Positions 26,116 to 33,993 are shown, counted from the first letter of the stretch. The stretch is DNA of 35,828 bases from Phycisphaera sp. (GCA_028285385.1 JANQPR010000175.1:1-35828), one strand, 5' to 3'. Translations and numbers: made by a program. The notes: generated by a model from the letters alone, not told the origin.

Positions 26116-26529
26116 TTAGGGTGCCCACCCCCCATACCGATCTGGTATCGCACTGTTCAACGGCGGGACTTCGCCATGCTGGATGATGTAGTTCTTGATC
26201 ATTGCCGCTTCGACTTGCTTAGCCGTACTCGGTGACGACAAGGCACTAAATCGATTCTGAAGTTGATATCCGGGGAAGCGTTCGGTGAGCCTCGTGTGTC
26301 GAAGCAAAAGATGAAACAAGTTGCCTTCGGAATGCCCAAACTTCCCCGAGACAGCACGAACGAACTGCCTACTTCGCTCGCGCATGTTCCCCGTTTGCCC
26401 GATGGACAAAACACCTTCTTGGTCTGGAAGTAGAAACCGAGATATCACGATTGGCTGATCATCACCGTCGCAGAGACGGTATGTGTACACCGCTGCGGCT
26501 TGGTGGTCAGCAGGTTTCGGTGTAGTCAA
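26116..26529 (-). CDS. GIY-YIG nuclease-like protein, lower-GC island
   Basis: The protein has 137 residues from a TTG at 26529; a GTG at codon 14 is an alternative, and neither has a clear ribosome site. Residues 39-48 (GVLSIGQTGN) match the second half of the GIY-YIG signature with Ser in place of the usual Tyr. An Arg follows at 50-52 (MRERSRQF). QVEAAMIKNYIIQHGEVPPLN (105-125 region) fits the family's catalytic Glu (108) and conserved Asn (125). Such small single-domain proteins occur in repair, homing and unassigned roles. Base composition is close to half GC, against about 70 percent in neighbours, and the gene sits between octamer arrays, so it was probably acquired. It may be inactive because of the Tyr change. 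Confidence 0.7.
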   Translation of the reverse strand: MTTPKPADHQAAAVYTYRLCDGDDQPIVISRFLLPDQEGVLSIGQTGNMRERSRQFVRAVSGKFGHSEGNLFHLLLRHTRLTERFPGYQLQNRFSALSSPSTAKQVEAAMIKNYIIQHGEVPPLNSAIPDRYGGWAP

Positions 26530-26567
26530 CCCATGCCGACCAATCCATCGTCAGGGCTCCAAACCCA

Positions 26568-26607
26568 ATCGCCAAGTCGCCAGGTCACAAGATCGCCAAA
26601 TCTCAAT
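26568..26607 (+). repeat. Octamer-period array C (consensus ATCGCCAA)
   Basis: Five units, including ATCGCCAA twice and GTCGCCAG, repeat with an 8-base period. The last unit overlaps the stop codon of yjbQ (26603-26605). It is the right-hand counterpart of arrays A and B around the GIY-YIG-like gene. Confidence 0.75.
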
Positions 26608-27013
26608 CCCGACTCGCCGCGCCCTCGGCGTGGACCCAGAACGTCCGCTCGCGTGGCCCGTCGAACTCCGCGAAGTACACGCCCTGCCACCGGCCCAGGC
26701 GCAGCACGCCGCGGTCGAACGGGATCGTCACGCTGCTGCCCATCATCGAGGCCTTGACGTGGGCGGCGCTGTTGCCCTCGGCGTGTTGGTAGAACGGCTG
26801 CTCCCAAGGCACCATCTCGTCGAGTTGCCGGAGCATGTCGTGCTTGACGTCGGGGTCGGCGTTCTCGTTGATCGTGACCCCGGCGGTGGTGTGCGGGACG
26901 TAGACGGTGACGACGCCGCGGGTCAGGGCCCCGCCGTCCACCTCGGCGGCGACGGCGGCGGTGATGTCCACCAGCTCGCTGCGTTGGGTCGTCTTGATCG
27001 TGATTTCACGCAT
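26603..27013 (-). CDS. yjbQ: UPF0047/YjbQ family protein
   Basis: The protein has 136 residues from the ATG at 27013, beginning MREITIKTTQRSELVDIT, the usual family start. Conserved segments are VYVPHTTAGVTINENADPDV, in which the His-Thr-Thr and Asn-Glu-Asn-Ala-Asp groups are diagnostic, then HAEGNSAAHVKASMMGSS and GVLRLGRWQGVYFAEFDGPR. YjbQ proteins form trimers with a metal or phosphate site; some have weak thiamine-phosphate synthase activity and suppress thiE defects, but the main role is uncertain. It is divergent from pntAA with a 95-base gap. Its stop codon lies inside octamer array C, so the repeat reached the very end of the gene. Confidence 0.93.
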   Translation of the reverse strand: MREITIKTTQRSELVDITAAVAAEVDGGALTRGVVTVYVPHTTAGVTINENADPDVKHDMLRQLDEMVPWEQPFYQHAEGNSAAHVKASMMGSSVTIPFDRGVLRLGRWQGVYFAEFDGPRERTFWVHAEGAASRD

Positions 27014-27108
27014 GCCGGCATGGTAACGGCGGGCGGAAGTTGCTACGTTAGGACCAAGCGAGTCGCGGATCGCATTTGGCTCGCCAGCCTGTCGCACGAG
27101 GAGTCAAC

Positions 27109-28296
27109 GTGGAGCTGCTGATCGCCCACCCCGCGGAGCCGGACCCGCGTTCGCCGCTGACGCCGGCGGTGGCGAAGGCTTGGGTCGGCAAGGGCGTGAC
27201 GGTCCGCGTCGAGCGGGGCGTCGGCCTGCACGCCGGGTGCCCGGACGACGCGTGGTCCGACGCCGGGTGCAAGCTGGTCGAGCACGGGCAGGAGTGGGGC
27301 TCGGCCGACCTCGCGGTGTGCGTCGCGGACCCGCCGGCCGAGTCGGTGAAGCAGATGAAACGCGGCGCGGTCGTCGTCGGCATGCTCGGCAGCACGACGA
27401 ACCCGGGGCTGATGCACGCGTGCGTCGAAGCTGGGGTGACGGCGGTCGACTTGGCGTTCATCCCCCGCACCAGCCGGGCGCAGGCGATGGACGTGCTGTC
27501 CAGCCAAGCGAACCTCGGCGGGTACAAGGCGGCGCTGCTCGCGGCGGACCACCTGCCCAAGCTGATGCCGATGATGATCACCGCGGCCGGCACGCTGCGG
27601 CCCAGCAAGGTCTTCGTGCTCGGCGCCGGCGTCGCGGGGCTGCAGGCGATCGCAACCGCCAAGCGGCTCGGGGCGCAGGTCGAGGCGTTTGACGTCCGCG
27701 CCGCCACGAAGGAACAGGTGCAGTCGCTGGGAGCCCGCTTCGCCGAGTTCGACCTCGGCGGTGACGCGTCGACCGAAGGCGGCTACGCCAAAGAACTGAC
27801 CGACGAGCAGAAGCGGAAGCAGGCCGAGCTGATGCACGACAAGATGGTCGCCGTCGACGCGGTGATCGCCACGGCGGCGGTGTTCGGCAAGGCCCCGCCG
27901 GTGCTGATCCCGCAGCGGACCGTCGACGCGATGCCGGCCGGGAGCGTGATCGTCGACCTTGCGGCGTCCGCCGCGCACGGCCGGGGAAACTGCGAAGCGA
28001 CAAAGCCCGGAGAGGTCGTCACCACCGACAACGGCGTCACCGTGATCGGCCTGCTGAACCTGCCCGCCACGCTTCCGGTCCACGCGACCCAGGCCTTCGC
28101 GGGGAACGTCGATGCGCTGCTCAAAGAACTCGTCAAGCCGGCCGCCAAAGGCAAGGACGCGACCGACGATCAGCCCGCCGTCGCGGCGTCGCCGGCGAGA
28201 CTCAACCTCGACCTCTCCGACGAGATCCAGGACGGCGCGGTGGTCGTCTACGACGGCCAGGTCCGCAACGAGATCGTGAGAGACGCGGTGGGCTAA
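27109..28296 (+). CDS. pntAA: Proton-translocating NAD(P) transhydrogenase, alpha-1 subunit
   Basis: This is the soluble NAD(H)-binding domain I of transhydrogenase, which couples hydride transfer between NADH and NADP+ to proton flow. The protein has 395 residues from the GTG at 27109, five bases after GAGGAG; an earlier in-frame TTG at 27076 lacks a site. The alanine-dehydrogenase-like fold shows AQAMDVLSSQANLGGYKAAL (about 127-146), the Rossmann motif VLGAGVAGLQAI and the acidic EAFDVRAATKEQVQSLGARF. The C-terminus lacks the membrane helices of the fused E. coli PntA, which are in the next gene. The order alpha-1, alpha-2, beta matches the Rhodospirillum-type three-subunit enzyme. Confidence 0.95.
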   Translation: MELLIAHPAEPDPRSPLTPAVAKAWVGKGVTVRVERGVGLHAGCPDDAWSDAGCKLVEHGQEWGSADLAVCVADPPAESVKQMKRGAVVVGMLGSTTNPGLMHACVEAGVTAVDLAFIPRTSRAQAMDVLSSQANLGGYKAALLAADHLPKLMPMMITAAGTLRPSKVFVLGAGVAGLQAIATAKRLGAQVEAFDVRAATKEQVQSLGARFAEFDLGGDASTEGGYAKELTDEQKRKQAELMHDKMVAVDAVIATAAVFGKAPPVLIPQRTVDAMPAGSVIVDLAASAAHGRGNCEATKPGEVVTTDNGVTVIGLLNLPATLPVHATQAFAGNVDALLKELVKPAAKGKDATDDQPAVAASPARLNLDLSDEIQDGAVVVYDGQVRNEIVRDAVG

Positions 28297-28332
28297 ACCG
28301 CGAGCGGCGGCGCGACGTATCGAGCCCACTTT

Positions 28333-28353
28333 GGACTTCGAACTTCGGACTTC
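28333..28353 (+). repeat. Three-unit heptamer repeat in the pntAB ribosome-binding position
   Basis: GGACTTC, GAACTTC and GGACTTC follow each other directly, ending three bases before the pntAB ATG. There is no AGGAGG-like sequence in the usual place, so the repeat occupies the ribosome-binding window. Confidence 0.75.
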
Positions 28354-28356
28354 TCC

Positions 28357-28644
28357 ATGGACCCCTTCATCGTCGCCCTCGTCGTGTTCGTGCTGGCCGT
28401 GTTCATCGGCTTCGAGGTGATCACGAAGGTGCCCTCGACGCTGCACACGCCGCTCATGTCGGGGTCCAACGCGATCTCTGGTATCACGATCGTCGGCGCG
28501 CTGCTGTGCAGCTTCGCCGACTCGTTTTTCTACCTCGGCGTCGTGCTGGGGTTCCTGGCCATGGTCGCCGCGTCGATCAACGTGGTCGGCGGCTACGTCG
28601 TCACCGACCGCATGCTCAAGATGTTCCTGAAGGACAAGAAGTAA
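28357..28644 (+). CDS. pntAB: NAD(P) transhydrogenase, alpha-2 membrane subunit
   Basis: This small membrane subunit supplies part of the proton channel. The protein has 95 residues with three hydrophobic helices (about 5-23, 44-60 and 63-80). VITKVPSTLHTPLMSGSNAISGI, in substance, is the invariant loop of PntA C-terminal domains and fixes the identity. GGYVVTDRMLKMF at the end is also typical. It begins 60 bases after pntAA; the gap holds a heptamer repeat and no ribosome site. pntB starts 15 bases after the stop. Confidence 0.95.
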   Translation: MDPFIVALVVFVLAVFIGFEVITKVPSTLHTPLMSGSNAISGITIVGALLCSFADSFFYLGVVLGFLAMVAASINVVGGYVVTDRMLKMFLKDKK

Positions 28645-28659
28645 CCCCCGGACCGACCC

Positions 28660-30144
28660 GTGAGCGAAAACGTCCTCACCCTGATCTACCTGCTCGCCGC
28701 GGTGCTGTTCATCTTCGGGCTGAAGATGCTCAGCAAGGTGCCCACCGCCGCCAGAGGCAACCGCATCTCGGCGGCGGGCATGCTGCTCGCCACCGTCGCC
28801 ACCTTCTTCGCGCTCACCGGCGGCACGGCGATCTCACTGATCTGGGTCGCGGTCGCCCTCGCGATTGGCGGACTCATCGGGCTGCGCATGGCGACCAAGG
28901 TCGAGATGACCGCCATGCCGCAGATGGTCGCGCTGCTCAACGGCTTCGGCGGCGTCGCGTCGCTGCTCGTGGCCTGCGGGGACTACGCGTTGCCCGCCAC
29001 GCTTAAGGCCGCGAAATCCTATGAACGCTACGTCGAGGGCAGCGACGTCGTGGACGCTTCGCTGCTTCTGACCTTGGAACAGTTCGCCGCGGCGATTCCC
29101 GTGCCGTGGTCGTCGCTGCTCGCCACCGGCCTCGCCGCGCTCATCGGCGGCGTCACGTTCACCGGCTCGCTCATCGCCTTCGGCAAGCTCCAGGGAACCA
29201 AGTGGGCGCCGGACGCGCCCGTGCAGTTCGCCGGGCAGAAAGCGATCATCGGCGTGCTGCTCGCCGGCGGGCTCATCCTCTCGGTCTTCCTCGCGGTCCA
29301 GCCCGACGCCTGGTTCAGCCTGCTGCTGATCGTGGTCATGGCGCTCGTGCTCGGCGTGCTGCTGGTCATCGGCATCGGCGGCGCTGACATGCCCGTCGTC
29401 ATCGCGCTGCTTAACTCCTACTCCGGGATCGCCGCCGCGATGGCCGGGTTCGTGCTCAACAACTACGCGCTGATCATCACCGGCTCGCTCGTCGGTGCGT
29501 CCGGGCTCATCCTCACGTCCATCATGTGCAAGGCGATGAACCGCTCGCTGATGAACGTGCTCTTCGGCGGGATGGGCAGCGCCGTCGCCGGCGGCGGCAG
29601 CGCGATCGACGGCGAGGCGAAAGAGTCGTCACCCGAGGACGCCGCGATCGTCCTCGAGGCCGCCGAGCAGATCATAATCGTGCCCGGCTACGGCATGGCG
29701 GTCGCGCAGGCGCAGCACGCCGTGAAGGAACTCGCCCAGGAACTCGAGAAGCGCGGCAAGCGGGTGTACTACGCGATCCACCCCGTCGCCGGCCGCATGC
29801 CCGGGCACATGAACGTCTTGCTCGCCGAGGCGGGGGTCGAGTACGACGTGCTGCTCGACCTCGAGCCGAGCAACGCGCAGCTCCCGCAGTCCGACGTTGC
29901 GCTCGTGATCGGCGCGAACGACGTCACCAACCCGGACGCGCGGACCAATGAGCAGTCCCCGCTTTACGGCATGCCGATCCTCGACGTCGACATGGCCCGC
30001 ACCGTGTTCGTGATCAAGCGGTCGCTCAACCCCGGGTTTGCCGGTATCCAGAACCCGCTCTACTTCCTGAACAACACCCGGATGGTCTTCGGCGACGCCA
30101 AAAAAGTCGTCACCGAGCTGGCCGGGGAGTTGGAAGGGATCTGA
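28660..30144 (+). CDS. pntB: NAD(P) transhydrogenase, beta subunit
   Basis: The beta subunit holds membrane domain II and the NADP(H)-binding domain III. The protein has 494 residues from a GTG at 28660; E. coli PntB has 462, and the extra length is mainly a loop after the third helix (SYERYVEGSDVVDASLLLTL, about 128-147). Multiple hydrophobic helices cover 5-290. VEMTAMPQMVALLNGFGG and ADMPVVIALLNSYSGIAAAMAGFVL, in substance, are family signatures. Domain III shows IIVPGYGMAVAQAQHAVKEL, the HPVAGRMPGHMNVLLAEA loop, VALVIGANDVTNPDA and FVIKRSLNPGFAGIQNPLY. The last gene of the pnt unit; the following intergenic DNA carries a CGCAG-type repeat. Confidence 0.97.
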   Translation: MSENVLTLIYLLAAVLFIFGLKMLSKVPTAARGNRISAAGMLLATVATFFALTGGTAISLIWVAVALAIGGLIGLRMATKVEMTAMPQMVALLNGFGGVASLLVACGDYALPATLKAAKSYERYVEGSDVVDASLLLTLEQFAAAIPVPWSSLLATGLAALIGGVTFTGSLIAFGKLQGTKWAPDAPVQFAGQKAIIGVLLAGGLILSVFLAVQPDAWFSLLLIVVMALVLGVLLVIGIGGADMPVVIALLNSYSGIAAAMAGFVLNNYALIITGSLVGASGLILTSIMCKAMNRSLMNVLFGGMGSAVAGGGSAIDGEAKESSPEDAAIVLEAAEQIIIVPGYGMAVAQAQHAVKELAQELEKRGKRVYYAIHPVAGRMPGHMNVLLAEAGVEYDVLLDLEPSNAQLPQSDVALVIGANDVTNPDARTNEQSPLYGMPILDVDMARTVFVIKRSLNPGFAGIQNPLYFLNNTRMVFGDAKKVVTELAGELEGI

Positions 30145-30247
30145 AGCAGCATTTCGTCCTCAGATGGACGCAGAAATACGCAGACTTCACGAGAGCTGCT
30201 ACTGACAGTCGCGGGTCACCGAACGATCTGGTCAACACTATGCGTTG

Positions 30248-30265
30248 ATCTGCGGAACCTGCGGA
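30248..30265 (+). repeat. CTGCGGA-type dispersed repeat, copy 2
   Basis: ATCTGCGGAACCTGCGGA matches 24614-24631 at 15 of 18 positions. About 70 bases to the left, 30167-30186 has two ACGCAG units ten bases apart in the opposite sense. Both lie in the pntB-fmdB spacer (30145-30278). Confidence 0.5.
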
Positions 30266-30278
30266 TCTTCTTTCTGGC

Positions 30279-30512
30279 TCACCGGTTGCACGGCCCGTGC
30301 GGGTTGCCGCAGCCACAGTCGCCACCCCCGCTGCCGGCCCACGGCTGCGAGTTGCTCGCCGGCTTGCTCGCCTCGGCGAGGAACGTGCTGTGCTGGCGCT
30401 GCACTTCGGCGCCGCACGATTCACACGCCAACGGCGCGTCGGCATCCACCATCCGGCGGATCGCTTCGGTGACGTGGTCGCACCTCGGGCAGGCGTACTC
30501 GTAGACGGGCAT
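30279..30512 (-). CDS. FmdB-type zinc-ribbon protein
   Basis: The protein has 77 residues from the ATG at 30512, with GGAGAG about ten bases upstream. It opens MPVYEYACPRCDH, the hallmark of the FmdB/CxxC-CxxC family, with a zinc ribbon of Cys8, Cys11, Cys30 and Cys33 (ACPRC and ACESCG). A Ser/Pro/Gly linker leads to a second Cys-rich tail, CGCGNPHGPCNR. FmdB was named as a possible regulator of formamidase genes, but most members have no proven role. It is divergent from the DUF4432 gene with 63 bases between the start codons, so they may share a control region. Confidence 0.88.
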   Translation of the reverse strand: MPVYEYACPRCDHVTEAIRRMVDADAPLACESCGAEVQRQHSTFLAEASKPASNSQPWAGSGGGDCGCGNPHGPCNR

Positions 30513-30575
30513 GGTGTGGTTCTCTCCACGTTTGGCGTGACGACCCATGATACGGCTCGCGGTTACAGTTTCTCG

Positions 30576-31661
30576 ATGCCTCAGCCCTTCGCCGACCCGG
30601 ACAAGTTCGCGCTCATCCACCAGGTCGGCGGCATCCGCACGGCCCGGTACGACTGGCCGGACGCGGGCGGCGCGCCGGGTTGCCGGGTAGCGGTTTTCGA
30701 CACCGGAACACCGCTGCGGTTCGTGCTCAACCTCGACCGCGGGGGCGACGTCGTCGAGGCGAGCTACGGCGGGCTGTCGCTGGCCTGGCTGACGCCCAAC
30801 GGCTACGCCCCGCCGAGCCACGAACTCTCGCGGGCCGAACGGTGGAGCGTCGGCTGGAACGGCGGCTTGGTCTCGACCTGCGGGCCCGACGTGATCGGGC
30901 GGAAGCTCGACGAGGCCGGCCGGGTCGTCGACCTGCACGGCGCGTTCCACCACCGCCCCGCCGCCGTGACCGCGATCCGGCAACCCGACCCGCGCGACGG
31001 CGTTCTGGAGATGGGCGTCGACCTCGTCGTCCGCGTGGCCCAGTTGTTCGGGCCGATCTACGAGATCCGTCGCACCGTGAGCGCAACGCTCGGCGTGCCG
31101 GGGCTGCGGGTGCGGGACACGGTCCGCAACGCCGGGAACACCGCGGTCGATCACCACTGGCTGTACCACGTCAACCTCGGGTACCCGTTGCTCGATGAGG
31201 GCGCTGAACTCGTGTTGGGCGGGACGGCCGCGTGTGTCTGGGGCGACGAACCGGGCGCGGCGACTCATCCGGAGTGGAAGCGCGTCAACGCCCCGACGCC
31301 GGACCACGCGGGCGACGGAGAGCGCGGCGTCACGCTGACCCCGCCGGCCGGCACCGAGGGACACAGCACGGTCGGCCTGATCAACCCGGCGCTGGGCGTC
31401 GGCGTCCGGCTGCGGTACGACGCGGCGACGCTGCCCCGGCTGGCGAACTGGCAGCACTACGGACCGGCGGGGTCGTACGTCGCGGCGCTCGAGCCGTTCA
31501 ACGGGCAACTGCTGCCGACCGTGATGGACCCGGTATCCGCCCACCGCGCGCTCGAGCCGGGCGAGCAACGCGAGTACGCCATGGACATCGACGTGCTGAT
31601 CGACGCCGATGCGCTTGCGGCGCTGCGTCGCGTGGACGGACCGGTCGAGTTGGCGGAGTGA
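30576..31661 (+). CDS. DUF4432 / aldose-1-epimerase-like protein
   Basis: The protein has 361 residues from the ATG at 30576; no strong ribosome site is seen. The sequence reads as a long beta-sandwich with LNLDRGGDVVEASYGGLSLAWLTP, then GWNGGLVSTCGPDVIG, HGAFHHRPAAV, and VDHHWLYHVNLGYPLLDEGAEL, in substance. The His residues in these segments and the late YVAALEPFNGQ correspond to the galactose-mutarotase superfamily layout of DUF4432 proteins. A sugar-binding or sugar-epimerising role is likely; the sugar is unknown. The gene is divergent from the FmdB gene and convergent with a PEP-CTERM gene. Confidence 0.85.
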   Translation: MPQPFADPDKFALIHQVGGIRTARYDWPDAGGAPGCRVAVFDTGTPLRFVLNLDRGGDVVEASYGGLSLAWLTPNGYAPPSHELSRAERWSVGWNGGLVSTCGPDVIGRKLDEAGRVVDLHGAFHHRPAAVTAIRQPDPRDGVLEMGVDLVVRVAQLFGPIYEIRRTVSATLGVPGLRVRDTVRNAGNTAVDHHWLYHVNLGYPLLDEGAELVLGGTAACVWGDEPGAATHPEWKRVNAPTPDHAGDGERGVTLTPPAGTEGHSTVGLINPALGVGVRLRYDAATLPRLANWQHYGPAGSYVAALEPFNGQLLPTVMDPVSAHRALEPGEQREYAMDIDVLIDADALAALRRVDGPVELAE

Positions 31662-31708
31662 TCCGGAGTACAACGGTGGCCTTGGCCGCCCGGCGCGCCG
31701 CACCGACA

Positions 31709-31739
31709 CAAAACAACCCCCGGCCATGAAAGCCGGGGG
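31709..31739 (-). terminator. Intrinsic terminator of the VPTP-type surface protein gene
   Basis: Read leftward, CCCCCGGC and GCCGGGGG form an 8-bp stem around a 7-base loop, followed by TTGTTTT. It lies 29 bases after the gene and between convergent genes. Confidence 0.9.
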
Positions 31740-31767
31740 CTGGATGGGTTCAGGTTGTCGAGCCGGT

Positions 31768-32475
31768 TCAGGCTTCGTCGCGGCGACGCTTCAGGCCGGC
31801 CAAGCCGAGCAGGCCGAGGCCCGCGGCGAAGGCGGTCGGGGTGGGGACAACGGTGCCGGCGTCGGGGTTGTTCAGCGGGCCAGAGGTCGAGGCGAAATCA
31901 ACGCCTTCGAAGTTCTCGACCAGCGTGGCGATCCGGTAGCCGTAGCCACCCAGCAGGGCCTCGACGTCGTCGAAGGTCACGCCGTCGGCGTACTCGAACG
32001 TCATGGTCATGCGGAGGGTGTTGTCGATGCCCGAGCCGTAGCCCGAAGCGGTGACGGACTGGGCGGTGCCGGTCCAGTCGATGAGGTCGTCCATCGGCGG
32101 GGCGCTGCTGCTGGCGGCGAAGTCGGCGCCGGAGACGGGCACGACGGTCGGGTTCGCCTTGGTCATGTACGCGATGGTCGGGCCACCGTCGACGAGGCTC
32201 GAGAAGCCGTCTTCGAAGTACACGCCGGTCAACTGCGTCCGGTCGGACATCAGAATGTTGGCGACGTTCACGAGGAAGGTGCCGTCCCCGTTGTCACGGG
32301 CCGAATAGTTGGTCGCGTCGGCGAGGACCGACTGGCCGTTCTGGTTGTAATACACCGCCTGGGTGCCGACGACGCGAGCAGCCTGAGCCGAGCCGGCGAT
32401 CACGCCGGTCGTGGCCACCGCGGCAGCGGCGAACAACTTCATCCCACGATTCACGTTTAAATCTCCCAAAAACAT
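31768..32475 (-). CDS. Exported protein with VPTP-type PEP-CTERM tag
   Basis: The protein has 235 residues. The ATG at 32475 follows AAAGG by seven bases; a second ATG at 32442 starts closer to the signal peptide but lacks a site. Residues about 12-31 are the signal peptide core, ending at GSAQA. The body (32-205) is a beta-rich domain of no recognised family, opening ARVVGTQAVYYNQNGQSVLA in substance. Residues 210-235 are a sorting tail in which VPTPTAF replaces the usual VPEP, followed by a Gly/Leu-rich helix and KRRRDEA. This is a known style of exosortase-tag variant. It has its own terminator, and a leader of over 200 bases is likely. Confidence 0.87.
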   Translation of the reverse strand: MFLGDLNVNRGMKLFAAAAVATTGVIAGSAQAARVVGTQAVYYNQNGQSVLADATNYSARDNGDGTFLVNVANILMSDRTQLTGVYFEDGFSSLVDGGPTIAYMTKANPTVVPVSGADFAASSSAPPMDDLIDWTGTAQSVTASGYGSGIDNTLRMTMTFEYADGVTFDDVEALLGGYGYRIATLVENFEGVDFASTSGPLNNPDAGTVVPTPTAFAAGLGLLGLAGLKRRRDEA

Positions 32476-32946
32476 GGCTTTGCCTTTCTCAGCAAGTCGG
32501 TTGTGGGTCAGGGCTTCCTTGGTGTCCCACCTTGCCACCGGGGTTCCGAGGGACGGATGCCTTCCCTGACATCCACATTCTAAGTCCACGCTCCCCTGAT
32601 GCAAGGGGATTTCACACGGAACCAGTCTGCCTCGGACATCGGCCAAAGCCAGCCGCAACGGCGAAAATCGGCCGAGAACGAGCATTTTCCCGGACAGAGC
32701 ATAGCTCGATAGATACCTAAATCATTGAATGGAAGAAATTTACAGCGTTTTACGGGGTGCTCTCACCCCGACGCGAGGCCTCACTTCACCCCGACCAAGG
32801 CCACCCGGGACCGTTTGGGGTCGTGCGGCGCGTCGAAAAAAAACCACAACAAAACGTCCGATAACAGAACTTGGGTAAACCCGTATGGACCAGACAAGCG
32901 ACACCCGCACGGACGGGGCCGATTCGCGTCTGCGCACCCACGGCGG
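32476..32946. other. 471-bp intergenic region
   Basis: This lies between pdhB and the VPTP surface protein gene, both leftward. A markedly AT-rich patch at 32700-32752 probably carries the leftward promoter of the surface protein gene. A hairpin, GGGGTG-N4-CACCCC (32754-32769), and a leftward T-rich run (32837-32852) may end pdhB transcripts. I checked for a c-di-GMP riboswitch in the leader and could not support one. Confidence 0.45.
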
Positions 32947-33993
32947 TCAGGCGTTGTACGTCGCCGCCCGCACCGCCTCGGCGATCTTCCGGGCGTTGGG
33001 CAGCATCTCCTGCTCCAGCGTCCGGTTGTACGGGGCGGGCACGTCGTCGTTGTTCACCCGCTTGACCGTGTTGTCCAGGTCGTCGAAGCAGGTCTCGTAC
33101 ACCTGCGCCGCCACCTCGGACCCGACCGACGCAAACGGCCAACTCTGGTCGGCCACCACGCAGCAGTTCGTCTTCTTCACCGACCGAGCGACCGTGTCGA
33201 TGTCGAACGGCCGGTAGGTCCGCAGGTTGATCACCTCGAGGTCGATGCCTTCCTTTTCCAACGCCTCCGCCGCCTCGAGGGCGAAGTGCACCGGCCGGCC
33301 CGCACTGACCACCGTGCAGTCCGTGCCCTCCTTGATCACCTCGGCCTGGCCGAGCGGGATGACGAAGTCGTCGTCGTTCTCCGGCGGCGCCCACAGGCCG
33401 CCGTGCAGGTAACGCGAGAAGTCCTTGTCTCCCCGGGCGCCCATGCCGAGCATGCGCTCGGATTCGAGGTTGAAGAACGGGTCTTCGTCCCGGATGCCCG
33501 CCTTGAGCAGGCCCTTGGCGTCGCGCGGGGTCGCGGGCACGGCGAGCTTCAGCCCGGGCACGCTGCTGAACATGCTCTCGACCGACCACGAGTGCGTGGA
33601 GCCGAGCTGCCCGCCGGCGCCGTTGTTGCCGCGGAACACGCAGGGGCAGCCGAACTGACCGCCGGACATGTACAGCATCTTCGGCGCGTTGTTGATGATC
33701 TGGTCCGCCGCGACGAGGCAGAACGACCACGACATGAACTCGATGATCGGCCGCAACCCGTACATCGCCGCGCCGACGCCCAGCCCGGCAAACCCGGTCT
33801 CGCTGATCGGGGCGTCGACGATCCGCCGAGGCCCGAACTCGTCGAGCATCCCCTCGGACACCTTGTAAGCGCCGTTGTACTCGGCGACCTCTTCGCCCAT
33901 CAGGAAGATGCGGTCGTCGTTGCGCATCTCTTCCTGCATCGCTTCACGGAGAGCTTCGCGGTACTGGATCTTGCGGTCAGCAGTGGCAACCAT
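32947..33993 (-). CDS. pdhB: Pyruvate dehydrogenase E1 component, beta subunit
   Basis: With the alpha subunit this forms the thiamine-diphosphate-dependent E1 that decarboxylates pyruvate for acetyl-CoA synthesis. The protein has 348 residues from the ATG at 33993. Family signatures are IQYREALREAMQEEM, FLMGEEVAEYNGAYKVSEGM in substance with the catalytic-site Glu, RIVDAPISETGFAGLGVGAAMYGLRPI, and DQIINNAPKMLYMSGGQF. The C-terminal VINLRTYRPFDIDTVARSVKKT is also typical. The YNGAYKVS form points to pyruvate rather than branched-chain or acetoin E1. The alpha-subunit gene normally sits directly upstream; here upstream is a PEP-CTERM gene with a terminator, so pdhB is alone. Confidence 0.95.
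   Translation of the reverse strand: MVATADRKIQYREALREAMQEEMRNDDRIFLMGEEVAEYNGAYKVSEGMLDEFGPRRIVDAPISETGFAGLGVGAAMYGLRPIIEFMSWSFCLVAADQIINNAPKMLYMSGGQFGCPCVFRGNNGAGGQLGSTHSWSVESMFSSVPGLKLAVPATPRDAKGLLKAGIRDEDPFFNLESERMLGMGARGDKDFSRYLHGGLWAPPENDDDFVIPLGQAEVIKEGTDCTVVSAGRPVHFALEAAEALEKEGIDLEVINLRTYRPFDIDTVARSVKKTNCCVVADQSWPFASVGSEVAAQVYETCFDDLDNTVKRVNNDDVPAPYNRTLEQEMLPNARKIAEAVRAATYNA

Noticed and set aside
32476..32600. c-di-GMP riboswitch before the VPTP surface protein gene
   Set aside because: A GGCAAAGCC and a GGGACACC resemble parts of the consensus, but the order, spacing and the other conserved loops do not fit.
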